From NCBI GenBank assembly GCA_963779095.1, contig CAVZWU010000018.1:248001-312000 (forward strand): a DNA stretch of 64,000 nucleotides. Direction: 5' to 3'. This DNA is from Roseiarcus sp963779095 (lineage in GTDB: Bacteria > Pseudomonadota > Alphaproteobacteria > Rhizobiales > Beijerinckiaceae). The notes under the pieces are model-generated. The model had not been told where the DNA came from and searched no databases. It saw nothing but the letters and a program-made list of their open reading frames with translations. Shown here in pieces: positions 8,936 through 17,841 of the stretch (positions within the stretch are counted from its first letter, which is position 1; the number at the start of each line of letters is the position of its first letter). The position numbers and the translations under genes are program-made.

Positions 8936-9022
8936 GGCGACTCAGTCCTTTGGCTCGGGCGGAGCGATCGCCGCTCGGCGGGCCTAGAGCCATATCCGCT
9001 TCATACGGAAGATCAAGCGGGC

Positions 9023-10558
9023 TTAAGGCCGCGTCCAGCGCAGCACCGGCTGGCGGGCGGCGCGGGTCTCGTCGAGACGCCGGCGCGGCGCATGAACCGG
9101 GGCCGCCTGGAACCGTTCGCGCTTCCCCGCTTTCGCCGCAATGGCGAGATCCCGCAACGCCATGATGAAGAGGTCAAGGCTCGCCTTGGATTCCAACTCC
9201 GTCGGCTCGATCAGCATCGCCCCATGCACGATCAGCGGAAAATAGACCGTCATCGGATGATAGCCCTCGTCGATCATCGCTTTCGCGAAGTCGAGCGTCG
9301 TGAGCCCCGTATCCTTGAGCCACCGGTCGTCGAACAAAGCCTCGTGCATGCAGGGCCGATCGCCGAACGGGGCGCTCATCAGATCGGTGAGCGAAGCGCG
9401 GATGTAGTTGGCGGACAGCACCGCGTCTTCCGACGCCTGCTTGAGCCCATCGGCTCCGTGGGAGAGAATGAAAGCGAGGGCGCGCACGAACATCCCCATC
9501 TGCCCGTGGAAAGCGCACATGCGCCCGAACGACGCGCCGCCTTCCACATGCTCGACTAATCGCAGCGCTCCGCCTTCGCGCACGACGAACGGAACCGGCG
9601 CGTAGGGCGCGAGCCGCGCCGAGAGCGCGACCGGACCCGCACCGGGGCCGCCGCCGCCATGCGGGGTCGAGAAGGTCTTGTGCAGGTTGATGTGCATGGC
9701 GTCGACGCCGAGATCGCCCGGACGCGTCTTGCCGACGATCGCGTTGAAATTCGCGCCGTCGCAATAGAAATAGGCGCCGGCCTCGTGAACGGCGTCGGCG
9801 ATGCCGACGATCTCGCGCTCGAACAGGCCGCAAGTGTTGGGATTGGTCAGCATGATCGCCGCGACGTCGGGCGCGAGCGCCGCCCGCACCGCTTCGGCGC
9901 TGACGATTCCGTCCTCGCCCGCCGGTATGGATCGCACCGAATAACCGATCAGCGCCGCGGTCGCCGGATTGGTGCCGTGGGCGGAATCCGGCACCAGCAC
10001 CACGCGGCGCGTCTCCCCCTCCCCTCGCGCCTCGATCGCCGCCTTGATCGCCATCATGCCGCAGAGCTCGCCATGCGCGCCGGCCTTTGGCGACATCGCA
10101 ATCGCCTCCATGCCGGTCATCGTCATAAGAGCGTTGGACAAGGCCTCGATGATCTCGAGCGCCCCTTGCGCGGTCGAGACGGGCTGCAGCGGGTGGACGT
10201 CGGCGAATCCAGGCAGGCGCGCCATTGTTTCGTTGAGGCGCGGATTGTGCTTCATCGTGCACGAGCCCAGCGGGTAGAGGCCCGCATCGATCGAATAATT
10301 ATTGCGCGACAGGCGCACGTAATGGCGGATCGCCTCCGGCTCGGTCAGGCCTGGCAGGTCAATCCCGCTTTGGCGCGCGTGCGGTCCTAGCCTCGACTGG
10401 AACGACGGCGGCTCGTCGATGTCGACGCCGGTCGCATCGAAGCGGCCGCTCTCGAAGATAAGCGCCTCTTCGAGATCGAGCCCGCGATTGCCGGTGAAGG
10501 TTTCGGCCGCCGGCGCGGCTTCGGTCTCGGGGCGGGTCGGGCGGCCTTGCATGTTCAT
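9023..10558 (-). CDS. gcvPB: Glycine dehydrogenase (decarboxylating) subunit 2
   Basis: PLP-containing half of the split P-protein, which decarboxylates glycine and passes the aminomethyl group to the lipoyl arm of GcvH. 511 residues from ATG 10558. The PLP lysine lies in INLHKTFSTPHGGGGPG, with NPNTCGLFE and CDGANFNAI typical of this subunit. Last gene of gcvT-gcvH-gcvPA-gcvPB on the minus strand, 22 bases after gcvPA. Expression should follow the glycine riboswitch upstream of gcvT. Confidence 0.96.
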   Translation of the reverse strand: MNMQGRPTRPETEAAPAAETFTGNRGLDLEEALIFESGRFDATGVDIDEPPSFQSRLGPHARQSGIDLPGLTEPEAIRHYVRLSRNNYSIDAGLYPLGSCTMKHNPRLNETMARLPGFADVHPLQPVSTAQGALEIIEALSNALMTMTGMEAIAMSPKAGAHGELCGMMAIKAAIEARGEGETRRVVLVPDSAHGTNPATAALIGYSVRSIPAGEDGIVSAEAVRAALAPDVAAIMLTNPNTCGLFEREIVGIADAVHEAGAYFYCDGANFNAIVGKTRPGDLGVDAMHINLHKTFSTPHGGGGPGAGPVALSARLAPYAPVPFVVREGGALRLVEHVEGGASFGRMCAFHGQMGMFVRALAFILSHGADGLKQASEDAVLSANYIRASLTDLMSAPFGDRPCMHEALFDDRWLKDTGLTTLDFAKAMIDEGYHPMTVYFPLIVHGAMLIEPTELESKASLDLFIMALRDLAIAAKAGKRERFQAAPVHAPRRRLDETRAARQPVLRWTRP

Positions 10559-10580
10559 CGGGCGCGGTCTCTCTCAAGCC

Positions 10581-11924
10581 TCAGCGCAAGCAGTCGCGAA
10601 GCGCACGCGCGTAGGCCGCGCGATCGTCGTCGGTGTTCGTCTCGGTGCTGGCGACGATGATGCAATCGTCGAGCCCGGCCCTGGGCAAAAGCCGCGAAAC
10701 CGGCAATCCGCCAATCACGCCGCGCGCGGCCAAGGCCTCGATCAGTTCGTCGGCCCGCCGCGGCGTGCGCAGCACAAACTCATTGAAGAAATGCGCGTTG
10801 ACCACCTCGACCGAAGGAATCGCGGAGAGCTGGTCGGCGAGCACGACCGCGTTGGCGTGATTGACCGTCGCCAGGCGCTCGAGCCCTTTCGCGCCGAGGA
10901 GCGTCATATGGATCGAGAACGCGAGCGCGCATAAGCCGGAGTTGGTGCAGATGTTGCTCGTCGCCTTCTCGCGGCGGATGTGCTGCTCGCGCGTGGACAG
11001 CGTGAGCACGAAGCTGCGGCGCCCGTCAGCGTCCAGGGTCTCGCCGGCGAGACGCCCCGGCATTTGGCGCACGTTTTTTGCGCGCGTCGCAAACAGCCCG
11101 ACATAGGGCCCACCGAAATTGAGCGCGTTGCCAATTCCCTGCCCCTCGCCGACCGCAATGTCGGCGTCCATCTCGCCGGGCGAGCGCAGGAGCCCAAGCG
11201 CGACCGGATCGGTGAAGACCGCAATCAGAAGCGCGCCAAGCGCGTGCGCCGCCGCGGCAATGGGCTTAAGATCGCGCGGATTGCCGAAGAAATCGGGCGA
11301 TTGCACGATGACGCAGCTCGTCTCGCCGTCGATCGCGGCGGCGATGTCCTCGCTCGCGCTCAGGTCCGGGGCCAGGCGCACGATCCGGTCGCCCGCCATA
11401 TGCGCAAGCGTCGCGCAGACGTCGGCATATTGCGGATGGAGGCCGCGCGAAATGACCGAGCGATTGCGGCGCGTCAGGCGGTGCGCCATCAGCATCGCTT
11501 CGCCGCACGCGGTCGAGCCGTCGTACATCGAGGCGTTTGCGACCTCCATGCCCGTCAGCGCCGCCACCTGGGTCTGGAACTCGAACAGGACCTGCAGCGT
11601 CCCTTGCGCGATCTCCGGCTGATAGGGCGTGTAGCTGGTCAGGAACTCAGAGCGCTGGATGAGATGATCGACGGTCGCGGGGATGTGCCGCCGATAGGCG
11701 CCGCTTCCAAGAAAGAACGGCGCCGAGCCGGCCGCGACGCTGCGACCGGCGATCGCATTCATCGCCCGCTCGACCGCCATTTCGCTCTTGCGCAGCGGCA
11801 TGTCGAGAAGGCCCTCGATCCGCTTGCCGGCGGGAATGTCGGCGAACAAGGCGTCGATGTCCGAAACTCCGATGCGCGCCAGCATCGCCTCGCGTTCGCT
11901 TGCGTCCAGCGGCAGATAGCGCAT
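10581..11924 (-). CDS. gcvPA: Glycine dehydrogenase (decarboxylating) subunit 1
   Basis: Partner half of the split P-protein. The ATG at 11924 (MRYLPLD) gives 447 residues, the normal length; a longer frame to 11969 would overlap gcvH. Conserved segments include FLGSGAYRRHIP, TPYQPEIAQGTLQ, YDGSTACGEA and GEGQGIGNALNFGGPYVG. It starts 4 bases after the gcvH stop, indicating coupled translation. Confidence 0.96.
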   Translation of the reverse strand: MRYLPLDASEREAMLARIGVSDIDALFADIPAGKRIEGLLDMPLRKSEMAVERAMNAIAGRSVAAGSAPFFLGSGAYRRHIPATVDHLIQRSEFLTSYTPYQPEIAQGTLQVLFEFQTQVAALTGMEVANASMYDGSTACGEAMLMAHRLTRRNRSVISRGLHPQYADVCATLAHMAGDRIVRLAPDLSASEDIAAAIDGETSCVIVQSPDFFGNPRDLKPIAAAAHALGALLIAVFTDPVALGLLRSPGEMDADIAVGEGQGIGNALNFGGPYVGLFATRAKNVRQMPGRLAGETLDADGRRSFVLTLSTREQHIRREKATSNICTNSGLCALAFSIHMTLLGAKGLERLATVNHANAVVLADQLSAIPSVEVVNAHFFNEFVLRTPRRADELIEALAARGVIGGLPVSRLLPRAGLDDCIIVASTETNTDDDRAAYARALRDCLR

Positions 11925-11928
11925 GGGC

Positions 11929-12306
11929 CTAACCCAGGCTCTTGACGAAATCGCCGTAAGCGGCCTCATCCATGAGCGCGGCGAGTTCGCCCGGGTCGGC
12001 GAGTTTCATGCGAAACAACCAGCCCTTGCCCGTCGCGTCCTCGTTGATGAGGCCGGGCGTCGTCACGACTTCGGCATTCACCGCGACGACTTCGCCCGAC
12101 GCCGGCGCGAACACGTCGCTCGCCGCCTTCACGCTCTCGACCACCGCGGCCGCTTCGCCCTGCTTCAGGGCCTTGCCGACCGGGGGCGTCTCGGCGAACA
12201 CGACGTCGCCAAGTTGCGCTTGCGCGTGCTCGCTGATGCCGACGACGCCTTCCCCGCCCTCGACGCGCACGTATTCGTGGTCCTTGGTGTAGAGAATCTG
12301 CGCCAC
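11929..12306 (-). CDS. gcvH: Glycine cleavage system H protein
   Basis: Small shuttle protein carrying the lipoyl group between P, T and L proteins. GTG at 12306 gives VAQILYTKDHEYV and 125 residues, matching the family start better than the long upstream extension of the open frame. The lipoylated lysine is about residue 60 in VVESVKAAS. It begins 17 bases after the gcvT stop. Confidence 0.96.
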   Translation of the reverse strand: MAQILYTKDHEYVRVEGGEGVVGISEHAQAQLGDVVFAETPPVGKALKQGEAAAVVESVKAASDVFAPASGEVVAVNAEVVTTPGLINEDATGKGWLFRMKLADPGELAALMDEAAYGDFVKSLG

Positions 12307-12322
12307 TATGCGTCTCCTTGGC

Positions 12323-13454
12323 TTATCCGCGGTAATAGGCGTGGGGATGGAACGGCAGCGCGACAACGCGCGCGCTCAATGGCTTGCTGCGCACCATCAG
12401 GTTGAGCGGCGTCCCGATCGCGGCATGGGCGCGCGGGACATAGCCCATCGCGATCGGCGCGTTAACGCTTGGCCCGAATCCGCCCGAGGTCACGACGCCG
12501 ATCGGCGCGCCGTCCGCTGCGACGATCTCCGCGCCCTCGCGCGCGGGCGCGCGGCCGTCCGGCCTTAGGCCCACGCGCACGCGCGCCGGCCCATTGCGCC
12601 AGCGCGTCCTGAATGCGCTGCGCGCCGGGAAAGCCGCCCTCGGCGCGGCGGCGCTTTTGGATCGACCAGGTCAGCGCGGCTTCGATCGGGTCCACGGTCT
12701 CGTCGAGCTCATGCCCGTAAAGGCAGAGGCCGGCCTCGAGCCTGAGCGAATCGCGCGCGCCAAGTCCGATCGGCGCGACGTCAGGCTGGCTCAGGAGAAG
12801 GCGGGCGAAGCTTTCCGCCTCGCTCGAGGCAAGCGAGATCTCATAGCCGTCCTCGCCTGTATAACCCGAGCGCGAGACGAAGGTCTCGAATCCGGCGAGC
12901 CGCGCCGGTCGCGCGCTCATGAAGGGCATGGTCTCGAGGCTCTCTCCGGGCGCAAGCCGCTTGAGCGTCGGGGCCGCGAGCGGGCCCTGAAGCGCGATCA
13001 GCGCGGCCTCGGGCAGCTCGGTCAGCCAGACGCCAGCGGGCAATCGCTGGCGCATGAGCGCGAAGTCGACCGACTTTCGCGACGCGTTGACGACGAGGCG
13101 CAGAGCGCCGTCCGCGCCGGGCGGGCGGGTGACCATGAGGTCGTCGACGATCCCGCCTTTTTCGTTGAGCAACTGGGTATAGCGCTGGCGGCCCGGGGCG
13201 AGGCCCCGAAAGTCGGCGGGGCAGAGCGATTCGAGAAAGGCCGCGACGGCGCCGTGGTCGGCGCCCTCGAGCAGCGCCTGGCCCATATGCGAAACGTCGA
13301 ACAGCCCGGCGGCTTTGCGCGTATGCAGGTGCTCGGCGAGGACTCCCGCGGGATATTGGATCGGCATGTCGTAGCCGGCGAACGGCCCCATGCGCGCGCC
13401 AAGCTCGACATGCAGGGCGTGGAGCGGGGTCTTTTTGGTCGAGGCTTCGGTCAT
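12323..13454 (-). CDS. gcvT: Aminomethyltransferase (T protein), one frameshift near the 3' end
   Basis: Tetrahydrofolate-dependent T protein of the glycine cleavage system. From ATG 13454 the first frame contains GYDMPIQYP, HMGQ, VSRSGYTGEDGYEI and ARDSLRLEAGLCLYG. At about 12590 the frame changes: the conserved tail (VRVGLRPDGRAP, GVVTSGGFGPS, IAMGYVP) continues one base out of register, so one extra base lies in the GCGCAATGGGCC region. Corrected, the protein is about 376 residues, normal length. With the rest of the operon intact, a consensus error is more likely than gene loss. Confidence 0.9.
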
Positions 13455-13526
13455 CGGTCCGCCAGTCGCGAAAAAGCGCCCGCGCTCCGCGTCAAGCCGC
13501 AAATGGCGGCTTAAGCGCTTGCGGAC

Positions 13527-13722
13527 GCCCCCTCTGTCCGATGACCTGAGAGATTTCCCGCTTTTTCGCGGTTACCCCCGTCGGTGGGCGAACGCTAACG
13601 AACCGCGCGCGCCGCTTTCCAGAGCGTCATCACTTCAGCGGTCCCTAATGCCTGAGCGTTTCCGGGGCGGTTGCGCCTTCGGCGCCGGCGTTTTTAAGGC
13701 GCCGGACTTTTCCGCGAAGTGT
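13527..13722 (-). ncRNA. Tandem glycine riboswitch upstream of gcvT
   Basis: On the minus strand two glycine aptamers lie in a row. The first (about 13630-13722) has GCGCCGAAGG, the CGGAAACGCTCAGGC core and a closing GGGACC. The second (about 13527-13628) has CGCTCTGGAAAGCG, ACCGACGGGGGTAA, then AATCTCTCAGGT and GGACAGAGG. The expression platform runs into the gcvT start at 13454. Glycine binding is expected to switch on the cleavage operon, as for known gcvT riboswitches. Confidence 0.92.
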
Positions 13723-13852
13723 CTTCGACTGACGTTTGCGAGCTAGCCTGAGGGGCGGCGGGTTGTCAACGCGGGAACGGGCCAAGCCTCCTCCGGCGTT
13801 TCCCTCGATCAACGCTCAACCGACGTGCACGGAGACGTGGCGCTTTCAAGAA

Positions 13853-14501
13853 CTATTCCGCAGCGCCGGCTGGCCAAAGCCACGGACGCAGCGCAAGCGC
13901 CGCGACCGTTCCGGTCAACTGGGCAAGGATGAAAGCCGCGACGCTCGAAAGCGCTATCCCCGCGAAAGTGTCGGAGAGCGCGCGCGCGATCGTAACCGCC
14001 GGATTGGCGAACGACGTGGACGCCGTGAACCAATAAGCGGCGGTTATGTAGAGTCCCGACCGCGGCGTCCGGGGCGCGCGCCGCGCAGCCGAAGGTCGCC
14101 ACACTTTCCGACATCCATAGGGACGGCCCGCTGCGGACGTGGGTCGAAATCTGCCACACAGGGAGAGCGAACATCAGATGCGCGCCCCACACGCCCGCAA
14201 TCGCCCCGCCGAGCTGTGCGCCGATGTAGCCGATCAATTCCCACCACGACAGTTCGCGCCGGAGCGAAAAAACAAGGCTTACGGCGGGATTCATGTGCGC
14301 GCCGGATACCGGGCCGAAGATCAGAATCAGGACAACGAGCATCGCCCCGGTCGGAAGCCTGTTCCCCAGCAGAGCGAGGGCCACATTGCCGCCCGCTAGG
14401 TTCGCGCCCATGACCCCTGAGCCGACGACAGTTGCGAGCAAACAGCCGGTTCCGAGGCTTTCCGCGAGCAGCCTGCGCGCCAGGGGCCCTGCGGCGTTCA
14501 C
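13853..14501 (-). CDS. Aquaglyceroporin of the arsenic operon (AqpS-like), one frameshift
   Basis: MIP-family channel. The first frame carries AESLGTGCLLATVVGSG and the first asparagine box GAHMNPAVSL; the second box TSFANPAVTIA lies in another frame (from about 14063 leftward), so one base is in excess in a GGG run there. The segment between the boxes also looks about 10 residues short. GTG 14501 overlaps the arsC stop as GTGA, showing operon coupling. In rhizobia AqpS lets arsenite made by ArsC leave the cell down its gradient; the same role is inferred, and no arsB or acr3 is seen. Confidence 0.82.
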
Positions 14502-15020
14502 GCCCTCTGGGACGCGCGGGTAACGCCCTCCATATGCCCGATATCGCGCAGCCGGTAAGTCAGAGCCATCTTGTCGAGCCTGGCAAGCGGTAACGCGATG
14601 AAGCTTGTGATGCGACTACGCATGTAGCGAAACGCGGTGCTGAAAGCGCGCTCCTTGTCGACGTCAGAACCTTCGACAGCGGCGGGGTCCTCGATCCCCA
14701 ATGCGCCGTCATCGGGCGCCCCGGCCATACCGGGCACGTCTCTCCGGTGGCGGCGTCGCAAACGGTGAACACGAAATCCATTTTCGGCGCGTCAGGCGTC
14801 GCGAATTCTTCCCAGCTCTTGGAGCGGAAGCCTTCCGCCGGGTAGCCGAACGCCCGAAGCACCTTGAGAGCGAAAGGTTCACGGTCCCCTTTGGATGGAT
14901 TCCGGCGGAGAAAGCGCGGAAACGGCCAGCGCGGTCCTGGCGCAGGATGCTTTCGGCGATCACCGAGCGCGCGCTGTTGCCGGTGCAGAGAAACAGCACG
15001 TTGAAGATGCGATCAGTCAT
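14498..15020 (-). CDS. arsC: Arsenate reductase, low-molecular-weight phosphatase type, two frameshifts
   Basis: Thioredoxin-linked type arsenate reductase. The start (VLFLCTGNSARSVIAE) has the P-loop Cys; the middle (KSWEEFATPDAPKMDFVFTVCD, ETCPVWPG) and the tail (ERAFSTAFRYMRSRI) follow in two other frames. A missing base near 14868 and another near 14706 rejoin a 174-residue protein of family length. The gene overlaps arsR by 8 bases and the aquaporin by 4, which argues that it is one functional gene with consensus errors. Confidence 0.85.
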
Positions 15021-15369
15021 GAGGCGAAACCTCGGGCGGACAGCACGGCGTGAGATCGGCGATCAGCGGCGCGCAAATCTCCGGGCGCCCGCCGCAGCAA
15101 TCCTTGAGAAGAAACAGCGCGACTTCGCGAAACCGCGCCAAATCGGCGCGATAGATGATCGTGCGGCTTTGGCGCTCGCCCCTGACAAGGCCCGCGGGCG
15201 ACAAAATAGACAGATGCGTCGACATCGTATTTTGAGGAATCGCGATGAGCCGCGCCAGTTCGCCAGCGCGGATCCCCTCCGGCTCGCGGCTCACGAGCAG
15301 CCGGAATGTTCCAAGCCGCGTCGTCTGGGCGAGCGCCGCCGATGCGCCGATAGCTTTAGTATCATCCAT
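15013..15369 (-). CDS. arsR: ArsR-family metalloregulator
   Basis: 118-residue winged-helix repressor (PF01022 type). RLGTFRLLVSREPEGIRAGELA and the recognition helix region QNTMSTHLSILSPAGLV are visible. Cysteine pairs CC at about residues 90-91 and 108-109 near the C terminus, rather than the classical ELCVC in the recognition helix, could form the As(III) site. First gene of the arsR-arsC-aquaporin operon; it should repress its own promoter until arsenite binds. Confidence 0.9.
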   Translation of the reverse strand: MDDTKAIGASAALAQTTRLGTFRLLVSREPEGIRAGELARLIAIPQNTMSTHLSILSPAGLVRGERQSRTIIYRADLARFREVALFLLKDCCGGRPEICAPLIADLTPCCPPEVSPHD

Positions 15370-15391
15370 ATCTCCAGAATGATGGATATAA

Positions 15392-15403
15392 TTGCAATTG
15401 CAA
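15392..15403. promoter_or_regulatory. Perfect palindrome upstream of arsR, candidate operator
   Basis: TTGCAATTGCAA is a perfect 12-bp palindrome 22 bases upstream of the arsR start, within an AT-rich stretch suited to a promoter. ArsR dimers bind such dyads; assignment is by position only. Confidence 0.4.
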
Positions 15404-16201
15404 GTCGGTCCGATTGTTGCCCATCACAGAGTATAAGGGCGAAACTCGTCGTTGGGCTCGCCGCACTCACCGGAGTTCCTGGTTACTGGAAACAGAAAAT
15501 AAACAAACTATTGTTTATTTCAGAATTTGCGGCTACGATGGCGGAATGGTCGCAAAGCCAGAACGTCTCATGTCCAAACCGTCCGCGCCCGCAGGCTTGC
15601 TCGGATCGCGGCGTGATCCTCAGGGCTTGAGCTTTTCGGGCGGAGAGAGCCCGTGAAGCGAGGAGCGCGGGGTCCAAGGTCGAACATCGGAATGCCGGCC
15701 TCATCCATCGGCGTCATGCCTTGAGGGCCGCGCGAATGGGCGGCGTCTCGAAGAGCGAGTGATGAACCAGTTTGTGTTGACGCTCGCTGGAGAGCCCTTC
15801 GAGACGCGTCGCCTGCGGTTCCTCGCCGGAGGACGAGGCTGTTGCGAAGTTGCGGCACGAAAAGCGCGAAACAAAATCGGGGTCCAAGTCATTGAAAACA
15901 AACGATCTGGCGAAATGACTGATTCGACACTCCAAATGATATCAATGACTTACGCCAGCGTCGCGAAACCTTTCTCGCCGCGAAATCTCTCGTTTCGCTT
16001 TCGCCGGTTTGCGGCCTTCGTCGACGCGCGAACGAAACGGCCGGAGCCGCGCGGCGCAAGGAATCTGCGAGACGCGCCGCTTGGCGCCGCTTAAACGAGG
16101 TCGTTGGGAATATACAAAGTTGCGCAAAGGAGGCGTTAAATCGCTGAAATCATTGGCGCGCGTAACTTGTGCGCGGGCACCCGGCGAGGCCAGGGTTCGG
16201 C
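15404..16201. other. Intergenic region without a supported gene
   Basis: About 800 bases between arsR and the lipoprotein gene. Open frames of 60-110 codons on both strands overlap each other, and none gives a recognisable family or a convincing ribosome-binding site. It may hold gene remnants. Confidence 0.45.
15497..15520. repeat. 10-bp inverted repeat with 4-base loop
   Basis: AAATAAACAA, ACTA, TTGTTTATTT. AT-rich, so weak as a terminator; more like a protein-binding dyad. It lies about 130 bases upstream of arsR in a gene-free stretch. Confidence 0.5.
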
Positions 16202-16885
16202 CTAGCCGGCCGTCCGCCTCTTCCCCCTGGTGCGTGTGCCCGGTCGCGCAGCCGCGGTCCCCCCTTCAAAGCCGACGGTGATCGAATAGATGTCGGCGAG
16301 CTGAAGGGTCGGCATGGGCAGATTGATCGGATCGGTCACAATGCGAAATGAACCCGCCCTGACCCCGTCCGTCGTCGCCTCGGCCCGGTAGGTCTGGGAA
16401 AAGACCGTCGAGTTGTCGCCCTGGCGCGTCACTGTGATCTTCACCGGCGCGCTGAAGGTCCCAGCAGCGCCGGCCGGGCCGATCACGACATCGCCCGCCA
16501 CGCCAACCTTAAGGGCGGCCTGCCCTGGGCCAGCGGGGTCGCATTGACGCGCCGTGTCGCCAATATTGAACTGGTAGCGCACCGAAGCGTTTTCCGGGCC
16601 GCCGACGCGCAGCGACGCGCCGCCGTCGGCAATATCCACCTCAGGACAGTTGATGTCCTGCGAGGCCACTGGCAGAACGATGGGCTTCTCTTTTGGATTG
16701 GTCGGGAGTTTCCCTGCAATCTGCCGCGGGACCGCGCCCGCGTTGAGGCCTTGGGCGTTCGGATCCGGATGGGAGAAAAAGCCGCCCACGGAGCTCCCGA
16801 CCGAGCCGACGGTGCTGCAGCCCGCGAGAACAGCGAGCCCGGTCGAAAGAAGCGCGATGCGGATTAGCGTTGCGCGAGCCATCAT
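16202..16885 (-). CDS. Predicted lipoprotein of unknown function
   Basis: About 227 residues from the ATG at 16885 (a TTG at 16903 is also open). A lipoprotein signal ends in the lipobox VLAGC, then a Gly/Ser-rich linker. The mature part is beta-rich with SVRYQFNIGD, SAPVKITVTRQGD and IYSITVGFEGG, and one Cys in DINCPEVDI. Alphaproteobacterial proteins of this type are of unknown role. It is in the same direction as the IalB gene upstream and may be cotranscribed with it. Confidence 0.75.
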   Translation of the reverse strand: MMARATLIRIALLSTGLAVLAGCSTVGSVGSSVGGFFSHPDPNAQGLNAGAVPRQIAGKLPTNPKEKPIVLPVASQDINCPEVDIADGGASLRVGGPENASVRYQFNIGDTARQCDPAGPGQAALKVGVAGDVVIGPAGAAGTFSAPVKITVTRQGDNSTVFSQTYRAEATTDGVRAGSFRIVTDPINLPMPTLQLADIYSITVGFEGGTAAARPGTRTRGKRRTAG

Positions 16886-16960
16886 TGCAGGGTGCTTCGA
16901 CAATTGTTCTGTTGGGATTCGTTCGAAGATCGCGGGTGGGTGCTTACCTTGGCCGATGCG

Positions 16961-17503
16961 TCAAGGCAATTGCTCGTAGGCTTCCTTGAAGCCGGCGAGC
17001 GGCGCCTGCACGCCGACGCCCTCCTCGGGCGTCTGGAAGACGCCGAGCGTCGCGGTCTTTCCGTTCTTCAGCTTGTCGACCAGGCTTTCGTCCATGGCGA
17101 GCTGGGCGATGCAGCCGTTGGGAAGGCACTGCAGGAAGCTCAAACGCCCCGCCTGGGCGTTGTCGATCCGCAAGGTCACGCCCGGAGGAAGCAGCACCCC
17201 GAGCGGCGCGATCACCCGCATGAGCCGCGCCTTGCGGTCGGCGGTGTTGAGCACAATCACCACCAGAATCAAATTCGGCCGGTCCTGATCGACGACGCTG
17301 AGCACGACGGCGCATTGCTCGTGAGCGGCGCCGGGCGGAGTTTCGCAACGTGTCACCCAATCGCCGTGTTTGTCTTTCACAGCGCCTCCTTGCGCATCCG
17401 GACCAGCCGCGAAAGCGTGGGTCGCGGCGGAGAGCAGGCCGACGACAAGGCTGAGAACCGCCCAGCCGGCTTTCGATCGTTTCGCGTCGGTGAGCGCAGT
17501 CAA
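16961..17503 (-). CDS. Invasion-associated locus B (IalB) family protein
   Basis: 180 residues with a signal peptide ending THAFA. The mature domain has the IalB pattern: HGDWVTRCE near the start, RVIAPLGVLLPPGVTL, and FLQCLPNGCIAQLAMD with the conserved Cys pair, then VFQTPEEGVGVQAPLAGF. IalB-family proteins are periplasmic or surface proteins widespread in Hyphomicrobiales and mostly uncharacterised. The start is a TTG at 17503. A second member lies at 61257-61892. Confidence 0.88.
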   Translation of the reverse strand: MTALTDAKRSKAGWAVLSLVVGLLSAATHAFAAGPDAQGGAVKDKHGDWVTRCETPPGAAHEQCAVVLSVVDQDRPNLILVVIVLNTADRKARLMRVIAPLGVLLPPGVTLRIDNAQAGRLSFLQCLPNGCIAQLAMDESLVDKLKNGKTATLGVFQTPEEGVGVQAPLAGFKEAYEQLP

Positions 17504-17603
17504 TGCTTTCTATCCATGGGTGGAGCGGGGAGGAGCGACTCGCCGCGCCAAGGCTGTCGCCGAAAACCGGCGCGAAAATTGGGCGAAGGGGAAAGTTAGG
17601 AGA

Positions 17604-17650
17604 TGGTGGGCGCTAGAGGGATTGAACCTCTGACCCCTACCATGTCAAGG
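17604..17650 (-). other. 3' half of a tRNA-Val(GAC) gene, probable attachment-site remnant
   Basis: The minus strand reads CCTTGACATGG (anticodon loop with GAC), a variable region, a T-arm AGAGGTTCAATCCCTCT, then AGCGCCCACCA with an encoded CCA. No D-arm or proper 5' half precedes it: the 60 or so bases upstream do not fold as a tRNA, although GGGCGCT recurs at 17711-17717. A tRNA 3' half without its 5' half is what one end of a tRNA-integrated element leaves behind. The IS-rich zone starts about 130 bases away. Confidence 0.6.
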
Positions 17651-17841
17651 CGTTTCCTTCGTCGGCGCAACACATTGTAATGTTTATCAAAACCGTCTGG
17701 CGCGGCCCCTAGCGCCCGCCTTTAGCACGTGTCGGCGTCGGAAACAGATCGGACTTCCTCGACTCAGCCGACAGGTCTAGCAGGTCGTTAAAAAAGTCTC
17801 TGGCCGGCGGAATTGTGATGTGATTCTTTCGTCTTGGCGGT

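Noticed and set aside
10980..11945. Long open frame on the strand opposite gcvPA, and similar long frames opposite selB, AidB, the sulfatase and tannase
   Set aside because: High-GC antisense shadows of real genes: no domains, Arg/Ala-rich composition and no ribosome-binding sites.
15714..15935. 73-residue minus-strand frame with a faint BolA-like feel
   Set aside because: No conserved BolA residues are present in order, frames overlap on both strands, and there is no good start site.
17604..17717. A complete tRNA-Val gene using GGGCGCT at 17711-17717 as its 5' acceptor strand
   Set aside because: The 60 bases in between contain no D-arm or matching anticodon 5' strand and are too long; only a 3' half is supported.
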